64,000 nt of DNA from Lepturacanthus savala (GCA_030544235.1 CM060477.1:8206434-8270433); one strand, 5' to 3'; positions 46,490 through 59,020 are shown, counted from the stretch's first letter. Notes: generated from the sequence alone by a model not told the origin. Program-made: numbers and translations.

Positions 46490-47454
46490 CCTGGGCAGAG
46501 CCACACAGCAATGACATTTCAGTGACAAACTCAGTCCAAAAGATCCATTTTTCTAGCTATTGCCTCCGTATTGTGCATCTCGTTACTTGCGTCTCACTCT
46601 CCTCTTTTTCTGAGGTTGATATGTCATTGACCTCCTTCTGTCTGCCTCTGATATGGCTTTATTTCTTGTTTTTCCTCTGTAGCAACTGTCTGTAAAGAAG
46701 AGAAACAGCACATTAAGACCATCATAAGTTCACACGTAACCGGCCCAATATGAAAATGCTTCTTTTTTTTGTCTTACTTTTGGCCCTCTATCTTATTTAT
46801 CCTGAATCTGCACTTTTCAAAAACTGATTAAAATGGACTTTTTGGAAAACTTTGTATAAACAGAGTCAATAAGGCATTCACTGGCTTTATAACTCAAATA
46901 GCGATGTTACTAATGTTTTTGGGTCACTTTTATCCAAGAGAGGTCTAACTCCCTGATGGAACTCTTTTCAACAAACAGATCAGCAGTGTGAGATCTAGAG
47001 GGTTTTATTCCTGCAGCTGGGGTCCCACAAATAGAAGTGATACTTCATTTGTTCTGTAGTGGACATGTAAAACATCAGTCTGAATCATGTTTATAAGTAG
47101 TTCCCCAAAAAGTATCAGTATGGTAAAAACTAAGTTAAATAAGTGATTTTTGAGCTGTTAAAGATGGCCTCTGACTAGTAGAACATTGATAACAGATGTT
47201 GTCATTAATATGTGTGATATTTCAAAAAAGCATCATCACTATAAGGAACAATTTAGATGCTATTCTGGAGCTTTCTTTTTTTTCCGAGCACTTGAAGGAT
47301 TTATCCATGTTGCTGTAAAAGCTGATGTATTAAAGGGAAAAAGCGGGGATGTGATGTTTCCATAACGACCGGCAAATGCCATCTGCTGATGAAGATCATG
47401 TGATATGATCTGTCATTAATAATCATTAATTAAATCTACATCACAGCATTGTGG
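46489..47454. other. Gene-free DNA, nothing recognised
   Basis: AT-rich spacer with no supported frame or RNA gene. Confidence 0.5.
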
Positions 47455-47777
47455 TCGTCTAGCAGTACTTTTACTTGTACTTTTCTTCTCTACATTTCAG
47501 AAGAAAATATTGCACTTTTTTACTCCACTACATTTATGTGACAGCTTTATAACCTTTTCAAATAAAATTTGGCATAAAATAATATATTTTATATATTCCT
47601 GTTTAAATTCTTGTTCTTTTATTGTATTTTTTAAAACTTTTTTATCTAGCAAAAGTATCTAAAATTGTCTCCACATTGATGAATTACAACAATGAAATAC
47701 TTTAATGTATTTAGATAAAAGGGTAATATAGTATATTAAAAGTAATATAATATATTATTATAATATAACTGCTTGTC

Positions 47778-47820
<43 letters not shown>

Positions 47821-47960
47821 TTGATACTTGCTGATAATAATTTTGAACTTTGACACAAGTGATATTTTGAATTCAGGACTTTTTCTTACAATTGAGTACT
47901 TTTAGACAACACTACTTCTACTTTTACTTAATTAAAGATACATTTTCCAGTACTGAAGCT
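47455..47960. repeat. Dispersed 'acttttactt' repeat, fourth copy, with internal (AT)19
   Basis: Left phrases gcagtacttttacttgtact and tttttactccactacattta and right phrases ttgagtacttttagac and tctacttttacttaatt fit the family. An (AT)n run at 47780-47817 has expanded inside it. Confidence 0.75.
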
Positions 47961-48902
47961 GTGATTTTTGATTTTTTATATATATATATATAAATTTATT
48001 TGCTGACTGACAGGAGAAGGAGCAGGAGAAGAATAATGTATCTGTGTTCCAGTTGTGCACAGGTATTAGATTGACAGCATCGTCTGCAGATCTGCTGTCT
48101 CGTGCATCGCATACTGTATGTTGAATTTAACACAGATGCACATACTTGTGCGCATGTGTGCACACATTCCTGAGAATACACTCCAACTCCCTCAAACTGT
48201 GAGGACAAGACTTCCAGGTCATTAACCTACACTGTGACAGAATATCAGTCTTATTCTGAAGAATGGGTTTGCCTCCTCCCGGATGTTCCTGTCACTGAAT
48301 ATCAAAGGATTGTCGTCTTTTTGAAATATAATATGATATTTCCACTCCCATAAAGTTGTTCATAATTCTCTGTAATTGCCTAGTTTGTCTGTCATCCTTT
48401 TGCCCCGGCTTTCTCCACTCCCTCCTGCATCTTTGCACTTTCTGCAACCTCTCTTTTAGTTGTTTTACTTTGATTTTTCTTCTTTTTAGAGGTACTTGAA
48501 CTGAGGCGAGAACATATATGTGTGTGTATTTGTGTGTGTATGTGTGTGTGTGTTGGGGGAGTATGGCTGTGATAAGGGACAGGGAACTAAAGTGCTCAGA
48601 CATAGATGGATGATGTTTTTCTCACCCCGAGCCTCACTTCAAGATTACAGTTTCTTTTTTTTTTACAGCCTCTGAGCAACTACTTTTTTTTCTTTTTCCA
48701 TATTCACTTCTTTGTTTCACAAATATCGTGGAATGTTTTGCCAGTAAATAAAACAATATTTAGCTTCATATTCATTTCCACTCACTTAGTCCATGCAGTA
48801 ATGTATTATCCCTTCATTTCTTTGCCTTTTTCAGAAAAAAAACATTCACAAGGTTTTAAAACACAGTTTTTATGAAAATGTAGCCTGACAGCGAAAGAGC
48901 AT
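47961..48902. other. Gene-free DNA, nothing recognised
   Basis: AT-rich DNA with a GT patch near 48.52-48.55 kb. No supported frame. Confidence 0.5.
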
Positions 48903-49385
48903 GTGTTTCTAATAATAACGTTTGTTTCATTATTCCCTGATAGCATCAAGCTTACAAAAGAATTTACTAGTGTAGTACAGTACAAGTCCACTGAATTTGA
49001 CCAGTCAGCTTTGGCCGCGAGAGCAGCCAAGTTATGGAATATAATACTACGTAATGTCAGACCATGTTCTACACGGCGGAAATGGAACCAATCCGTTAGC
49101 CACAAAGTACTGAAAAAGTGCTACTTTTTTCTATGATATGTCATCTAAATATATTATATAAAAAGTGCTTTTAGTTTTTTTTATGATGCAATGTTTACTC
49201 ACTCATGTTTTGTATGATATAACTTTTAATCTATGAACCTCTGTTAGATTTTTAACATTGATGCCATACCTCTTCTATGGATCTATTGTGCATGGACTCG
49301 GGATCAAATTTTTCTATTCAGAGTAATTGGGAACAGTCAGCGGTTGTCCGCTGTCTTTGTAAAATAAATACATAAAAAATGTCTT
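48903..49385 (+). mobile_element. 3' end of a decayed LINE (non-LTR retrotransposon)
   Basis: The frame 48903-49136 has an RAAKLWN motif followed by a short basic C-terminal tail ending FFL. This resembles the C-terminal end of non-LTR reverse transcriptases (the 'aklWNsLP' region). It is followed by an AT-rich 3' part ending in ataaatacataaaaaatg, like a LINE tail. The rest of the element is missing, so this is a 5'-truncated, dead copy. The exact clade is unknown. Confidence 0.45.
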
Positions 49386-50026
49386 TAAAAAATGTACATG
49401 GTCTACTTGAAAAAATTTAAATATTGAGTTTTAAAGAGTAGTGTTAATCAGTTTAAAATCAAAATGAGATTTAAATTCCTCTCACTTTTTAACCTTACCA
49501 TAAAAAAACTTTAATGGGAAAACATGAAGATAGAGGTGCATAGAATAGAACTAAATTCATATTCAGCATTCATTATTATAATACATATATATAAGTAAAA
49601 GAGCCAGTGTTGGTGAAATGTCATGTTCCCTTTGATTGGAGCATGTCATATCTCTTTATACCTTCATACAAGACATTCCTACATGATTTGTTTCCAGCCG
49701 CTTTCATCAAGCACACATTAGCATTAGCTGTCCCTTTGGCATGTTTTGAGCAAGTGAACCACATAACGAATAAATTTAGATACTAAAATAAAATGGTGGG
49801 GTGTGTAAGTAAAGCAGCCTAGAGGGACTGATTTCAGACACAGCCTTAGACTCATTAGTCTAGATGGCTGACATTTTAAAGTGATTCCCACCACTGAAAT
49901 GGCTACTATTTCTTTCCCATACACGCGTTCAAACGGCAGATCTGCTGTTCACTGTTTCTCAACACATGCAGTTGCTTTAAACGTTCAACAGAGGTGTTTG
50001 TATGTGTGTGTGTGAGGGAGAGAAAT
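49386..50026. other. Gene-free DNA, nothing recognised
   Basis: AT-rich spacer without supported features. Confidence 0.5.
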
Positions 50027-50420
50027 GATAATGACCCGAGGCATCAGGTGTCCCCCCCCCCCTTTGAGCAACATCTGGAACCCGTCCCTTCATGGTGACA
50101 TCACGCACCCGGCCTAACCTTTGACCCCGGACCGGCTAATTAGCAGCATGTCCCTCCATAACTGCCGGAGTCCCCTCGTTTTTTGTTTTTTTTTTTCTCC
50201 TTTCTCCGTCTTTCTCACTCCCCCCCCCCCCCTGCTCCCTCTCCACCTGTTGCCTCATGTCACTGTGTGTGTGATAGACGCTCGCTGAAAAGGTTTTCCT
50301 AAACACTTAGTTTTGTCATTTACAAAAAAGTCTGAACGCACACTCTTTACGCAGCGCGGAATGTTCAAATATCGTTAATGACAGAGCCGCATGAGAAATG
50401 GAGCCTTTGCATTCACAAAT
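50027..50420. promoter_or_regulatory. Candidate tcf21 upstream enhancer
   Basis: Non-repetitive segments, apart from C and T runs, carry homeodomain-type ggctaattagcag (near 50132-50146), tgacatcacgca, atcgttaatgac and ttgcattcacaaatgca. It lies 1.5-1.9 kb upstream of tcf21. Conservation is not tested. Confidence 0.3.
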
Positions 50421-50883
50421 GCACTGCAGCATGGTCTGTGTTTTATCGACACACTGGGGAGACAAAAGGAGCCAGAGTCTTTTTCATGAGCTATTTTAGT
50501 TCATCTCCCTCACTCTCTCTGGTGGATCCATGTATCTCAGAGGTGATCATCAATCTAGCTGACTCTATTATTACTTTTCCACTAAGTGCTTTGATTTCCA
50601 GCCCACCCAGAAGATTAAGCCCCCTGCTCTCCCCCTCTGTCCCCTTCACCTATCTTTCGCTTTCCCTCTTTCCGCCTGCTCTGCGTGCGCCTCTATCGCT
50701 AATCCTGCGAACCTTATATAAATAAATAGCTTTTCTTCCAGATTTGCAATTATCCGGTCGGCGCGAGACGTCCTCTCTGAACAAGCGGCTCCACGTCGAC
50801 CCTGTTTCTGTATCATGTCAACTCTGGCCTGTGCGGTTTAGTGATGATGCTTGTTTGGATGCACTGTGACACCGGAAGCAAAG

Positions 50884-50896
50884 GGGTCAAAGGTCA
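50884..50896 (+). promoter_or_regulatory. DR1 nuclear-receptor motif upstream of tcf21
   Basis: GGGTCA-A-AGGTCA is a direct repeat with one-base spacing, the motif bound by RXR partners, HNF4 and COUP-TF. It lies 1.07 kb before the tcf21 start. Function is inference. Confidence 0.4.
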
Positions 50897-51815
50897 GTTC
50901 TCAAGAGACACACCTCTCATCCTTGCACATGCTTCAGCTGTGCAGGGCACACACGTGCACACACACACTGCACTCACTCGTTTAACAATTTATATATATA
51001 TATAAAAAAAGGAGATAAAAAAGATGCACATGACTAGCAACATTGTCGTCTTGGTGCAGCCCCAAGCTGTTCCTCCGAACGCTGCTTGTAGGACTTGAGT
51101 GGATCACTAGCATAGAGCATCGGTGTGGAATGATGTGGAAGGCCAAACAGGAGATTGTGGGTGCCTGGTGTCCATTACATCAGAGGGGACCAAGGCGCCA
51201 GTTTGCCATTTGAGATATGACACCCCCCTGTCCTTGCACTCTATCCCGTTAACTGGCACGGTGTGCTGAAAAGTTACATGGAACAGACTAAATACTGAGT
51301 TATATATTGTATTTTACACCTCTGGAAAACAAGAAGAGACACAACCTCTTAAAAAACAGAAAATAAATATTGAAATTGTGCAAATGTTGACCCGATTTTT
51401 CAGTTAAATGAATAAACCACATGAGTTTCACATGTTGTTTTAGACTTTTTGTGTAAAATGTTCAACTTGAACGCTCTTTTTTCATGTGCATGTGCATGAT
51501 CTGGTTTACATGTAATTTGTATTCAATCATTAAATACATGATCTATTACTGGAAGAAAATGTAAATGAAAAAAAAAAAACACTTGCACATCAAGCAGCAT
51601 ACTTGTAAGAAATCCAGGATGATCTAATGTGAATCCAGACGTTTTTTTAAGCAACCGATATTAGATGAGTTAAATTGTGGGAGCTGAACTTTCCAGATTT
51701 TGCTGAGGATCCATCCAGGGTCCCTTGGGGTCCCGGAACCCTTTGAGAAGCCAGCGAGTCAGATTAGCACCAGTGTCTCCTCCCAGCATGAGGTAACGCC
51801 CTCTCCGGTCATGAA

Positions 51816-51951
51816 GATAAAAAGTCAGTTCCTCTCCGCTCTGTTCACGCAACAGTTCGCAGCCCGTGAACGCATCACCGAGGCGTGTGTACGCGCGCCC
51901 TCTCCGTTCCGAGTCCAGCCTGAGCTCCCCCCTTTGGCTCCCATGTTTTGA
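51816..51951 (+). promoter_or_regulatory. tcf21: tcf21 core promoter and tiny upstream ORF
   Basis: A TATA-like gataaaaag (51816-51824) would place the start site near 51850 and give a 5'UTR of about 120 bases. In that leader ATGTTTTGA (51943-51951) is a two-codon upstream frame 18 bases before the real start. Both assignments rest on motif and spacing only. Confidence 0.4.
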
Positions 51952-51968
51952 ACCCAGCCGAGTTCACC

Positions 51969-53235
51969 ATGTCCACCGGGTCTCTCAGCGACGTGGACGA
52001 CGAGCTCCTGGACGGGATCCTGAATTCCAACGACAGCACGGAGGAGGAGAGCTCCAACTGCGAGGGCACTTGCGCCAACGACGACCGGGAGAGAGGCTCG
52101 CCGGCCAAGAAGAGGAAGACCGCGTCTCGGAAAACTGGAGCCAAGGGTGCGGCACAGCAGGAGGGCAAACAGGTGCAGAGGAACGCGGCCAACGCCCGGG
52201 AGAGAGCCAGGATGCGCGTCCTGTCCAAAGCCTTCTCCCGGCTGAAGACCGCTCTGCCATGGGTGCCCGCGGACACCAAGCTCTCCAAACTGGACACTCT
52301 GCGCCTGGCGTCCAGCTACATTGCGCATCTCCGGCAGATTCTGGCCAACGACAAATATGAAAACGGATATATTCATCCAGTTAATCTGGTGAGAAACAGA
52401 ACGTTGATTTAGTCCTATATTACAGATTTAATGAGCAGAAATACAGCTTTAAAAGGCTCAGGCCTGGATTTAGTAAACATGACTCACATTTTCCTAAATC
52501 CATATATATATTTTTGCATGTTACGCTTAATCAATCACGATTTAATTTGAATTTAGATCCTAGGATTTTTAGATTTAGGATGTGTTTTTTTTCCTGGGAT
52601 ACAGACTCCTGTTTATAGGCCACATACGCGCGTTAAGTGCATGAGGGGATAAATGAGGGTGATAATCTGGTGAAGCAGGTGCATGAAGAAAGGAAAGAAA
52701 ATAAGAAATACAAAAAAAATAATATTAATAATAATAATAAAATCATATACAGACAAACATCTGACTGCATGTATGACACAGACCAGAAATGATGTAGGCC
52801 TTTCCCTTTTTTCACCCTCTATATAATTCCTAAAGCATTACAAACCATAATAAAAGAAATTACTTAGACACTCCATAAAAATAACTTCTAATAAAAATCT
52901 GCACTACATTAATATTAATAAATCAGATTAGATCATAGAATAATGACATTGAAAGGGAAGGCATACGATTATGTTCATATTAAAGGTTAGAATAGGCAAA
53001 ATATGATATCAATAAAATATATAAATAAATAGGTTGGTTTTGTTTATTTATATTATTTAAATTTTTAGTTCCAGGTGTATTTTTTAGTTGTATTTATGTT
53101 ACAGCATATGCATCTTGTCCTAACCGGATGTATTTTCCTCCTCAGACGTGGCCTTTCATGGTTGCAGGTAAGCCGGAGAACGAATTGAAGGAAATGCTGA
53201 GCACAACGAGGTTATGTGGAACAACGGCGTCCTGA
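51969..53235 (+). CDS. tcf21: bHLH transcription factor 21 / capsulin / epicardin (2 exons, 169 aa)
   Basis: Exons 51969-52388 and 53146-53235 join in phase 0 through a GT-AG intron of 757 bases. The start ATG has a CACC context and gives the family N-terminus MSTGSLSDV. An acidic, Ser/Glu-rich segment (9-32) is followed by a KKRK nuclear-entry motif (47-50). The basic region RNAANARERARMR (71-83) and helix-loop-helix reach to about 122. Then comes the family tail ILANDKYENGYIHPVNL and TWPFMVAGKPEN, ending RLCGTTAS. That tail separates tcf21 from its close paralogue musculin. Known role: nuclear class II bHLH protein pairing with E proteins at E-boxes; needed for epicardium, kidney podocytes, spleen and branchial muscle. 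The protein is shorter than human (169 against 179) because the N-terminal third is compacted, and helix-loop PPDTK is PADTK. Confidence 0.96.
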
Positions 53236-54080
53236 TGCAAACTAAACGGACACCTCTTCACGTTTTTTTTGAAGGAGCTAAGACTTTTCCAAGCAAAAAG
53301 AAAAACTATTGTGACAAAAATCCGTCTCTGCAGACTTCGAGTGGGAGTAATGGAGGGAGGGTTCCTCTTTCTCTCTCTCCTTTCGTTCCCGTAAAGACAT
53401 TTTTTTTATTTAAATGAATTCTGTCACTTACAGTATTTGTCTTTGCTGGTTCAAAGATAAACTGCGGGTTTAATTCGCTTTTTTTAATACTCAGCAGATG
53501 CTTTTTTTTGTTTTTTTTACTCGTGCCGGCGGCTGCATTGTGATGGATGGATGTGTCCACTGACTCAAATGGTTGTACAGATTACATGTTATAAATATAT
53601 ATTTGTATCACTTTTACACCTTGTGTGCTGAATGTATTTTTTTGGTCCTTATTCCTATTTTGTATTCTCTTCTCCTGTGACCTATAACCCCTGTTATCAC
53701 TCCGCTCCTTTCAGAAAAAGCAGAACCTGAGCACCGACGAAGCGTCAGTGTGCAGATAAGTCCCATGTTGTTTTTAAAAGATAACACTTAGACGTGGCTG
53801 TCATTACACAAACAAACTTTTGCCTCCAAAGATTAATTGTAACCTTAACAAAAATCAACTAGGCCTAATGCTCAGGTAAACAACACAAATTAAGTTTATC
53901 TCCTTGAGAAATTCGTTAAAATAAATTGCGCAACAGGATTTATTTTGCTATGCTAGAATTGGATTAGGTATAATTTACCTTTAACGCTTAATTGCTTATC
54001 CATACGCTGTATTCTGTAAATATTTGACTTTATTTTTTTGTAGAAATTTGCTACCCTATGTTTTAATAACTAATAAAAAA
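53236..54080 (+). other. tcf21: tcf21 3' region
   Basis: AT-rich, T-run-rich sequence likely holding the 3'UTR. The first canonical AATAAA after the stop on this strand is at 54072-54077, but a less canonical earlier signal near 53.6 kb is also possible. Confidence 0.4.
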
Positions 54081-54201
54081 TACTTCCATGCTTCTATTAG
54101 CGTTTTGGCCGTATAAACTAGAACATTAGCTTCTATAAACTTAGATTAGCTACAGCATTAGCTTTTATAAACTACGACATTAGATAATATTTTCCTTTGA
54201 T

Positions 54202-54259
54202 CCAATCACGCGCTCACAGGCGTTTGCTGATTGGATGGACTATTTAACATTCAGCCAAT
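54202..54259. promoter_or_regulatory. CCAAT-box cluster, possible promoter of an unannotated transcript
   Basis: Three CCAAT boxes (54202-54206, inverted 54230-54234, 54255-54259) lie within 58 bases, with tatttaa between the last two. GC-richer sequence follows to about 54420. That arrangement is typical of NF-Y promoters. No coding gene follows, so a non-coding RNA start or an enhancer is possible. Confidence 0.4.
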
Positions 54260-54419
54260 CGGAAGCGAGCAACAGAACGAGGTCAGAGGACATTGTCGAG
54301 TTTTTTAAAAGTCGTTTACAGAGAAAAAACGAAGAAGAAGAAGCTCTAATCCCGCCCAGACCAGTTGTTTCAATTCGCTCGGGTTGTGACCGCTGTGTTT
54401 ACATCATGCCGACAGTTAT

Positions 54420-55212
54420 TTATGCATTCTGACACACGCCCCCCCCCTCTTCTCTTTCTCTCTCTCTCTCTATTCTGTTTGTAGTTTATTGGGATGAAAG
54501 TAAAGTGTGGACATGGTGGAATCCCTTTCTATACCCCCTTTCCTCTCAACCCCTCCTTTTTGTGGAGGACCAAGCAAGCCAAGCTTGACCTGCCTAAACT
54601 CTGCAGGCATTCACAGGCCATACTCTAATAAAAGACACATTAGCACATTTTAAAAACACATATATTAGCATTCGTTTGTATATTCCTATTGTATATGTTT
54701 AAGACCTATTTTGCGGTAGGCTATAAGCCGACTTTATTTATAATGCATCAATTTCTGATAGTGGTGTTAGTTATAATAATATCCAATTAAAAAGGATTTG
54801 TTATGTTACATTCCAAACTTGGATGAAGAGACATCGGTGCAGGTTAAACTCTTAGAAGAAAGTGTGGTCGAGCAGTGACAATTTTATTCAATACCTATCA
54901 TCATAAGGATAGATCATAAGGTTTGATTTAAAAAAATATATTAAATGCTAAATGCCCTTTACTCTAATTGGATTTCAGCTAATTTGATGGCAAGTAACTG
55001 TGAATTAATATTAATTAAGTGCAGATTAAGCGTGAACTCACATGAAGTCATAGAGACTTTGCTAAAGCGGCAAGAATTCATGTATTAAATCTCTATGCAT
55101 TTCAGTAAAGTGTTGCTGAAATGGCAAAACCCTCAGTTCAATACAGTAAAATACTCAAATACCATGAAAAATGATTAATTGACCATGACTACATGACTCC
55201 TCCTGTGCCCCT

Positions 55213-55255
<43 letters not shown>

Positions 55256-57337
55256 TTTTACTTAAGTGTTTTCAAGCAAACTGATTAGACAATCAAATGT
55301 TTAAATGAATGATTATATTCCACATTACTAGTGTTTCAGGTATATATTCAAAGCGTGAAATATTGTTCTGTGGATCTTGGAAGATAGTTTCACAAAATAA
55401 TTGAAAGTCTTCATCAACATGCATGAGTTTTCTCATCTGTACGTTTATTGGATTGAGGTTCATGTTGTAATTCCACTACAAGTTGTAGGCCTGTGTTATC
55501 AGTGGTAAAGGCTTTGCAACGACTAGTGCACTTTCATCACACTCACTTGATCAGGAACTATACGAACAATAAGATGGAGTGCTGCACTAATAAAAGAGTC
55601 CCACCGACATCTCTTCAAGGACCCTCACCTAATACATCAGCAACGACGTGGCAGGGGCCCCGCCGCCACCCCAAAGGGACCACCGGGGAGAAAATAAACT
55701 TGGACGCCTCTCCTCAGGGGCCAGCTGCAGTTAGCCAGGGAGGAAGAGAGATAGAAAAAGGGAGGGAGGGCTCTGTATGAGAGCAGGGCCGGGATTCCCA
55801 TACTCGCTAATTGTTTTGTTGGACGGCTGCCCAAAAACTGATGTGAAAAAAAAGGACTGAAGGGAGGAAAGGAATCAGATTGTGTTCTCGCTGATCCCAT
55901 CATGATCCACCATCTTTTATTCCTTCAGATCTTGTTCTTTGCGTTATCACGGTTATCAGAGGTATCCTATGCAGTATAGTAGTGAGTTGTATACTTTTCA
56001 AACGTCTCTCTTTCTTTCTATAGTCGGATATATACAGCTATAAAAGTTATTTCTCTTTAAGACAGGATTCTAATCTTCATCAAGCTCTCTGCACACTACA
56101 GCAACACAGCACTGCTTTTATGTGACATCACTTCATACATCAGACTTCATTACTCCCACAACCTCCCTCGGGGCCCTCCTTAATGCTTCCCTGTTTGCAG
56201 GCCCTATTATAAGACTGCCATCTTCTGGACGCAACATGTCTTTGGGGACATTTCAGGAACTGCCAATCATTTCTACACATCTCAACAATACCAATGAGAG
56301 TGTTATACTAAAGTATAATTTGATTTAGCATATCAATAGATTACATATGGTGGTACATTAGTGGTAAACAAGGCAATATACACATGTATTTATTTGGATC
56401 ATCAGAAAGATCAACTGAATATTTTACATCGACTCTAGAAGACCGACAGTAATTATTCATTCTAGTTGTTATTCATGTTATTCTATGGGATTGTTCCAAA
56501 TTATTTTAGGTGGACATATATTAAAAATGAGAAATTCACTGAACATTTTTTTTTACAGTATCTGTTTGTGAAATCCCATAATGTGCTACAGTTTGATTAT
56601 TCTCAAATTTATGAGTTATATCATTGGAAATGCAAAAGAAAAGAATCTGTTTTTGAATCTGGGTGATTTTCTCAAGCAAGACATGAACAGAAAACAACAT
56701 CTATATATATCAGATCGCTATTTTAGTTGAAAGGTGCTCTTATAGAATATTTGATTTTCATTTTTAAAACCACCATCATATTGAATAATTTTGCAGTGTC
56801 ATTGTGATATGATGCATTAATATTGTTCCATATGAGAGGTTATCAAGTGTATTAGAATGAACCCTAGAGAAAATGGGCCCTTCTCAGCATGGATTCTGGT
56901 TGTGACTGACCTGCGAATACTAAATTGTGAATTTTTCCCTGTGAATATGAGTGGGGGTTTTTTTGTTGTTGTTGTCTGTTTTTGTCTGTGATTTGTTTAT
57001 AGTGTATTTTGTCAGCAGTGCAAATTAATTTGCAATTTAATCTGTTTATGCATTGTAAGGTAGCATTTATGCAAGTATGCAGAAAAGGTTTAAATTTTTC
57101 CATTTCTTCTGTTTGCATAAGTTTTAGCTGAAACACTATTTGACACTATTTGGTATTCCTCCCGTGACCTTGCAAGATAAATTCATTGCAAACCCGCTAC
57201 TGTTTAACGAGAGACTCTGCAAAACTGTTTAAAAAAACTTGCAGTAACTCTCGTGATAAAATTCTTTGCTAATTCACAGCATATCATTATCACATATCAA
57301 ATAACAGCTAAGGCATTTTTTTGGAAGGACTTGTGAA
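54420..57337. other. Gene-free DNA downstream of tcf21
   Basis: AT-rich with an (AT)18 run at 55215-55251 and a GC-richer patch at 55.62-55.78 kb whose frames lack support. No gene or RNA recognised. Confidence 0.5.
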
Positions 57338-57715
57338 GCGGGCGACATGATGGCGCAGGGGTTAGCGCTGTTGCCTCACAGCTTCTTGGTTGAACCTGTG
57401 ACCAAGAAGGTCGCAGGTTCAAGACCTCCTTGGGTCCTGGGTCTGGGACCTTTCTGTGTGGAGTTTGCATGTTCTCCCCGTGTCTGCGTGGGTTTTCACC
57501 GGGTACTCCGGCTTCCTCCCACAGTCCAAAAACATGCTCAGGTTAATTGGTGACTCTAAATTGCCCATAGGTGTGAGTGAATGGTGTGTGCCCCACGATT
57601 GGCTGGCGACCATCTGGGGTGTATCCCTGCCTCTCGCCGTAACGCGCTGGGATAGGCTCCAGCAGACCATGTGACCCTAATGAGGAATAAGCAGATATAG
57701 AAAATGACTGACTGA
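57338..57715 (+). repeat. SINE-like fish repeat, copy 1
   Basis: Reads ggcgcaggggttagcgctgt, tgcctcacagc, aggtcgcaggttcaag, tttgcatgttctccccgtgt, ggtgtatccctgcctctcgc, gggataggctccag, ending with tgactgactgactga. The ggttagcgctg and ggttcaag blocks resemble tRNA-type internal promoter boxes. Family name not assigned. Confidence 0.75.
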
Positions 57716-59020
57716 CTGATGACTGACTTGCGAAGCATATTTTCACCAGGAGGTGGTAGTCTTGCAATACTGATTACTCGGAGATGGATGCCGTCTGACA
57801 CATTGATATCACCTGTAGCAGTTTCTTAACCTCACTTACAAAAGTAGCTTTAGAAAATGTAAGATGACATAGACCTATATATGCCATACACAGCATAATT
57901 CCCAAAAGTATGATTAGGAAAAGCAAGTATCTTGGTGCTTTTCAATATGCTATGAGTGTGTATTTGAAACAGAAGATGGCAGCAGAGGATCCCTTCTACA
58001 GGACATGAAACAGAGGGGAGGGAGGGGTGAGAGATAAGGAACCGCACAGATCTCTGAAGGTTTTAAACCACTGAGATGATGATGGAGTACAACAACTACT
58101 TGGAGCGCAGGGGACAAACTGAAACTGAGGTAGGGGTCTGGGTCGGGTAGGAAGGGATCACGAGGTGTGGAGGAGTGAGAAATTGTCGAAATGTCCCCGC
58201 TGAAAACTCGCTGACTGTGCTTCAACCCTGCTATTCAGCTACTACATATAATGAATGTTAGACGTCTTAAATTATGCAAAGCTCAACACTCGTCATGCAT
58301 TCAAAAAAAATTGCCAGATATACCAACATGACTGAGGTTAGAGAACAGCTGGTGGCGGTGTCAATTCGTATCAGATGGCATCGCTGCCTGGGCAGCCTGG
58401 CACAGCATCCGCCGGAGCACAAGAGATGCCAAAGATAGCTCGGGCCTATCCAGATCACCTACCCATGTTTACTAGTATGCTTACGCTCGCGTGCGTGTGT
58501 GCGTGCGTGCATAAGCGCATGCCTGCCTGCCTGTGCGCGTGGGTCATTGTTGGCATCGGACGTTTGTGATTATTAAAAGAAGCCCAGCAGGCGTCTGCTT
58601 GAGACTCCTGGCCTTTTTTAAATGCTGGAGCCATGTATGAACTTTTTTTTGTCTTTGTCTCTTCCTGTGAATTTTTGCTGTCAGACTGTGATTTTGGGAT
58701 TCAAACCAACACACCAAATGGAGTAAATGAATATTTCAGTAGCAAAACATCCCAGTTACTCGTCTATTCAACAAACCTCCCTAGGAATCCGTTTCACCGG
58801 AACTACTCTCTACTGGAGAAATAGTCCCTATGAAAACAGCTTTTAATTTTGACCCCTTGACCTCCCCACTAGTGCAACACCTAGGATAACATTACATCTT
58901 TTTTTCACAGGATCAAGTGTTGGACAAAAAAAAATATACATCAATATGTCATGACATGGTCTGCTCATAACAATATCTCTGAACTTTATCTATGTGATTT
59001 AATATGAAGGAATTCAACAG
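57716..59020. other. Gene-free DNA, nothing recognised
   Basis: No supported frame or RNA gene. A GC-richer patch with gcgtgcgtgc repeats lies near 58.48-58.54 kb. Confidence 0.5.

Noticed and set aside
51948..51968. N-terminal extension of tcf21 (residues before MSTGS)
   Set aside because: The codon at 51948 is TTG, not ATG; the ATG at 51969 has a better context and gives the family N-terminus.
51825..52376. 183-codon antisense and 164-codon overlapping frames at tcf21 exon 1
   Set aside because: GC-rich shadows of the tcf21 frame without any family resemblance.
54235..54432. 65-codon frame after the CCAAT cluster
   Set aside because: No similarity, no splice support; the region is better explained as a promoter or enhancer.
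57347..57430. tRNA-like boxes
   Set aside because: Part of a dispersed SINE-like repeat with a second copy nearby; no foldable tRNA cloverleaf was recognised.
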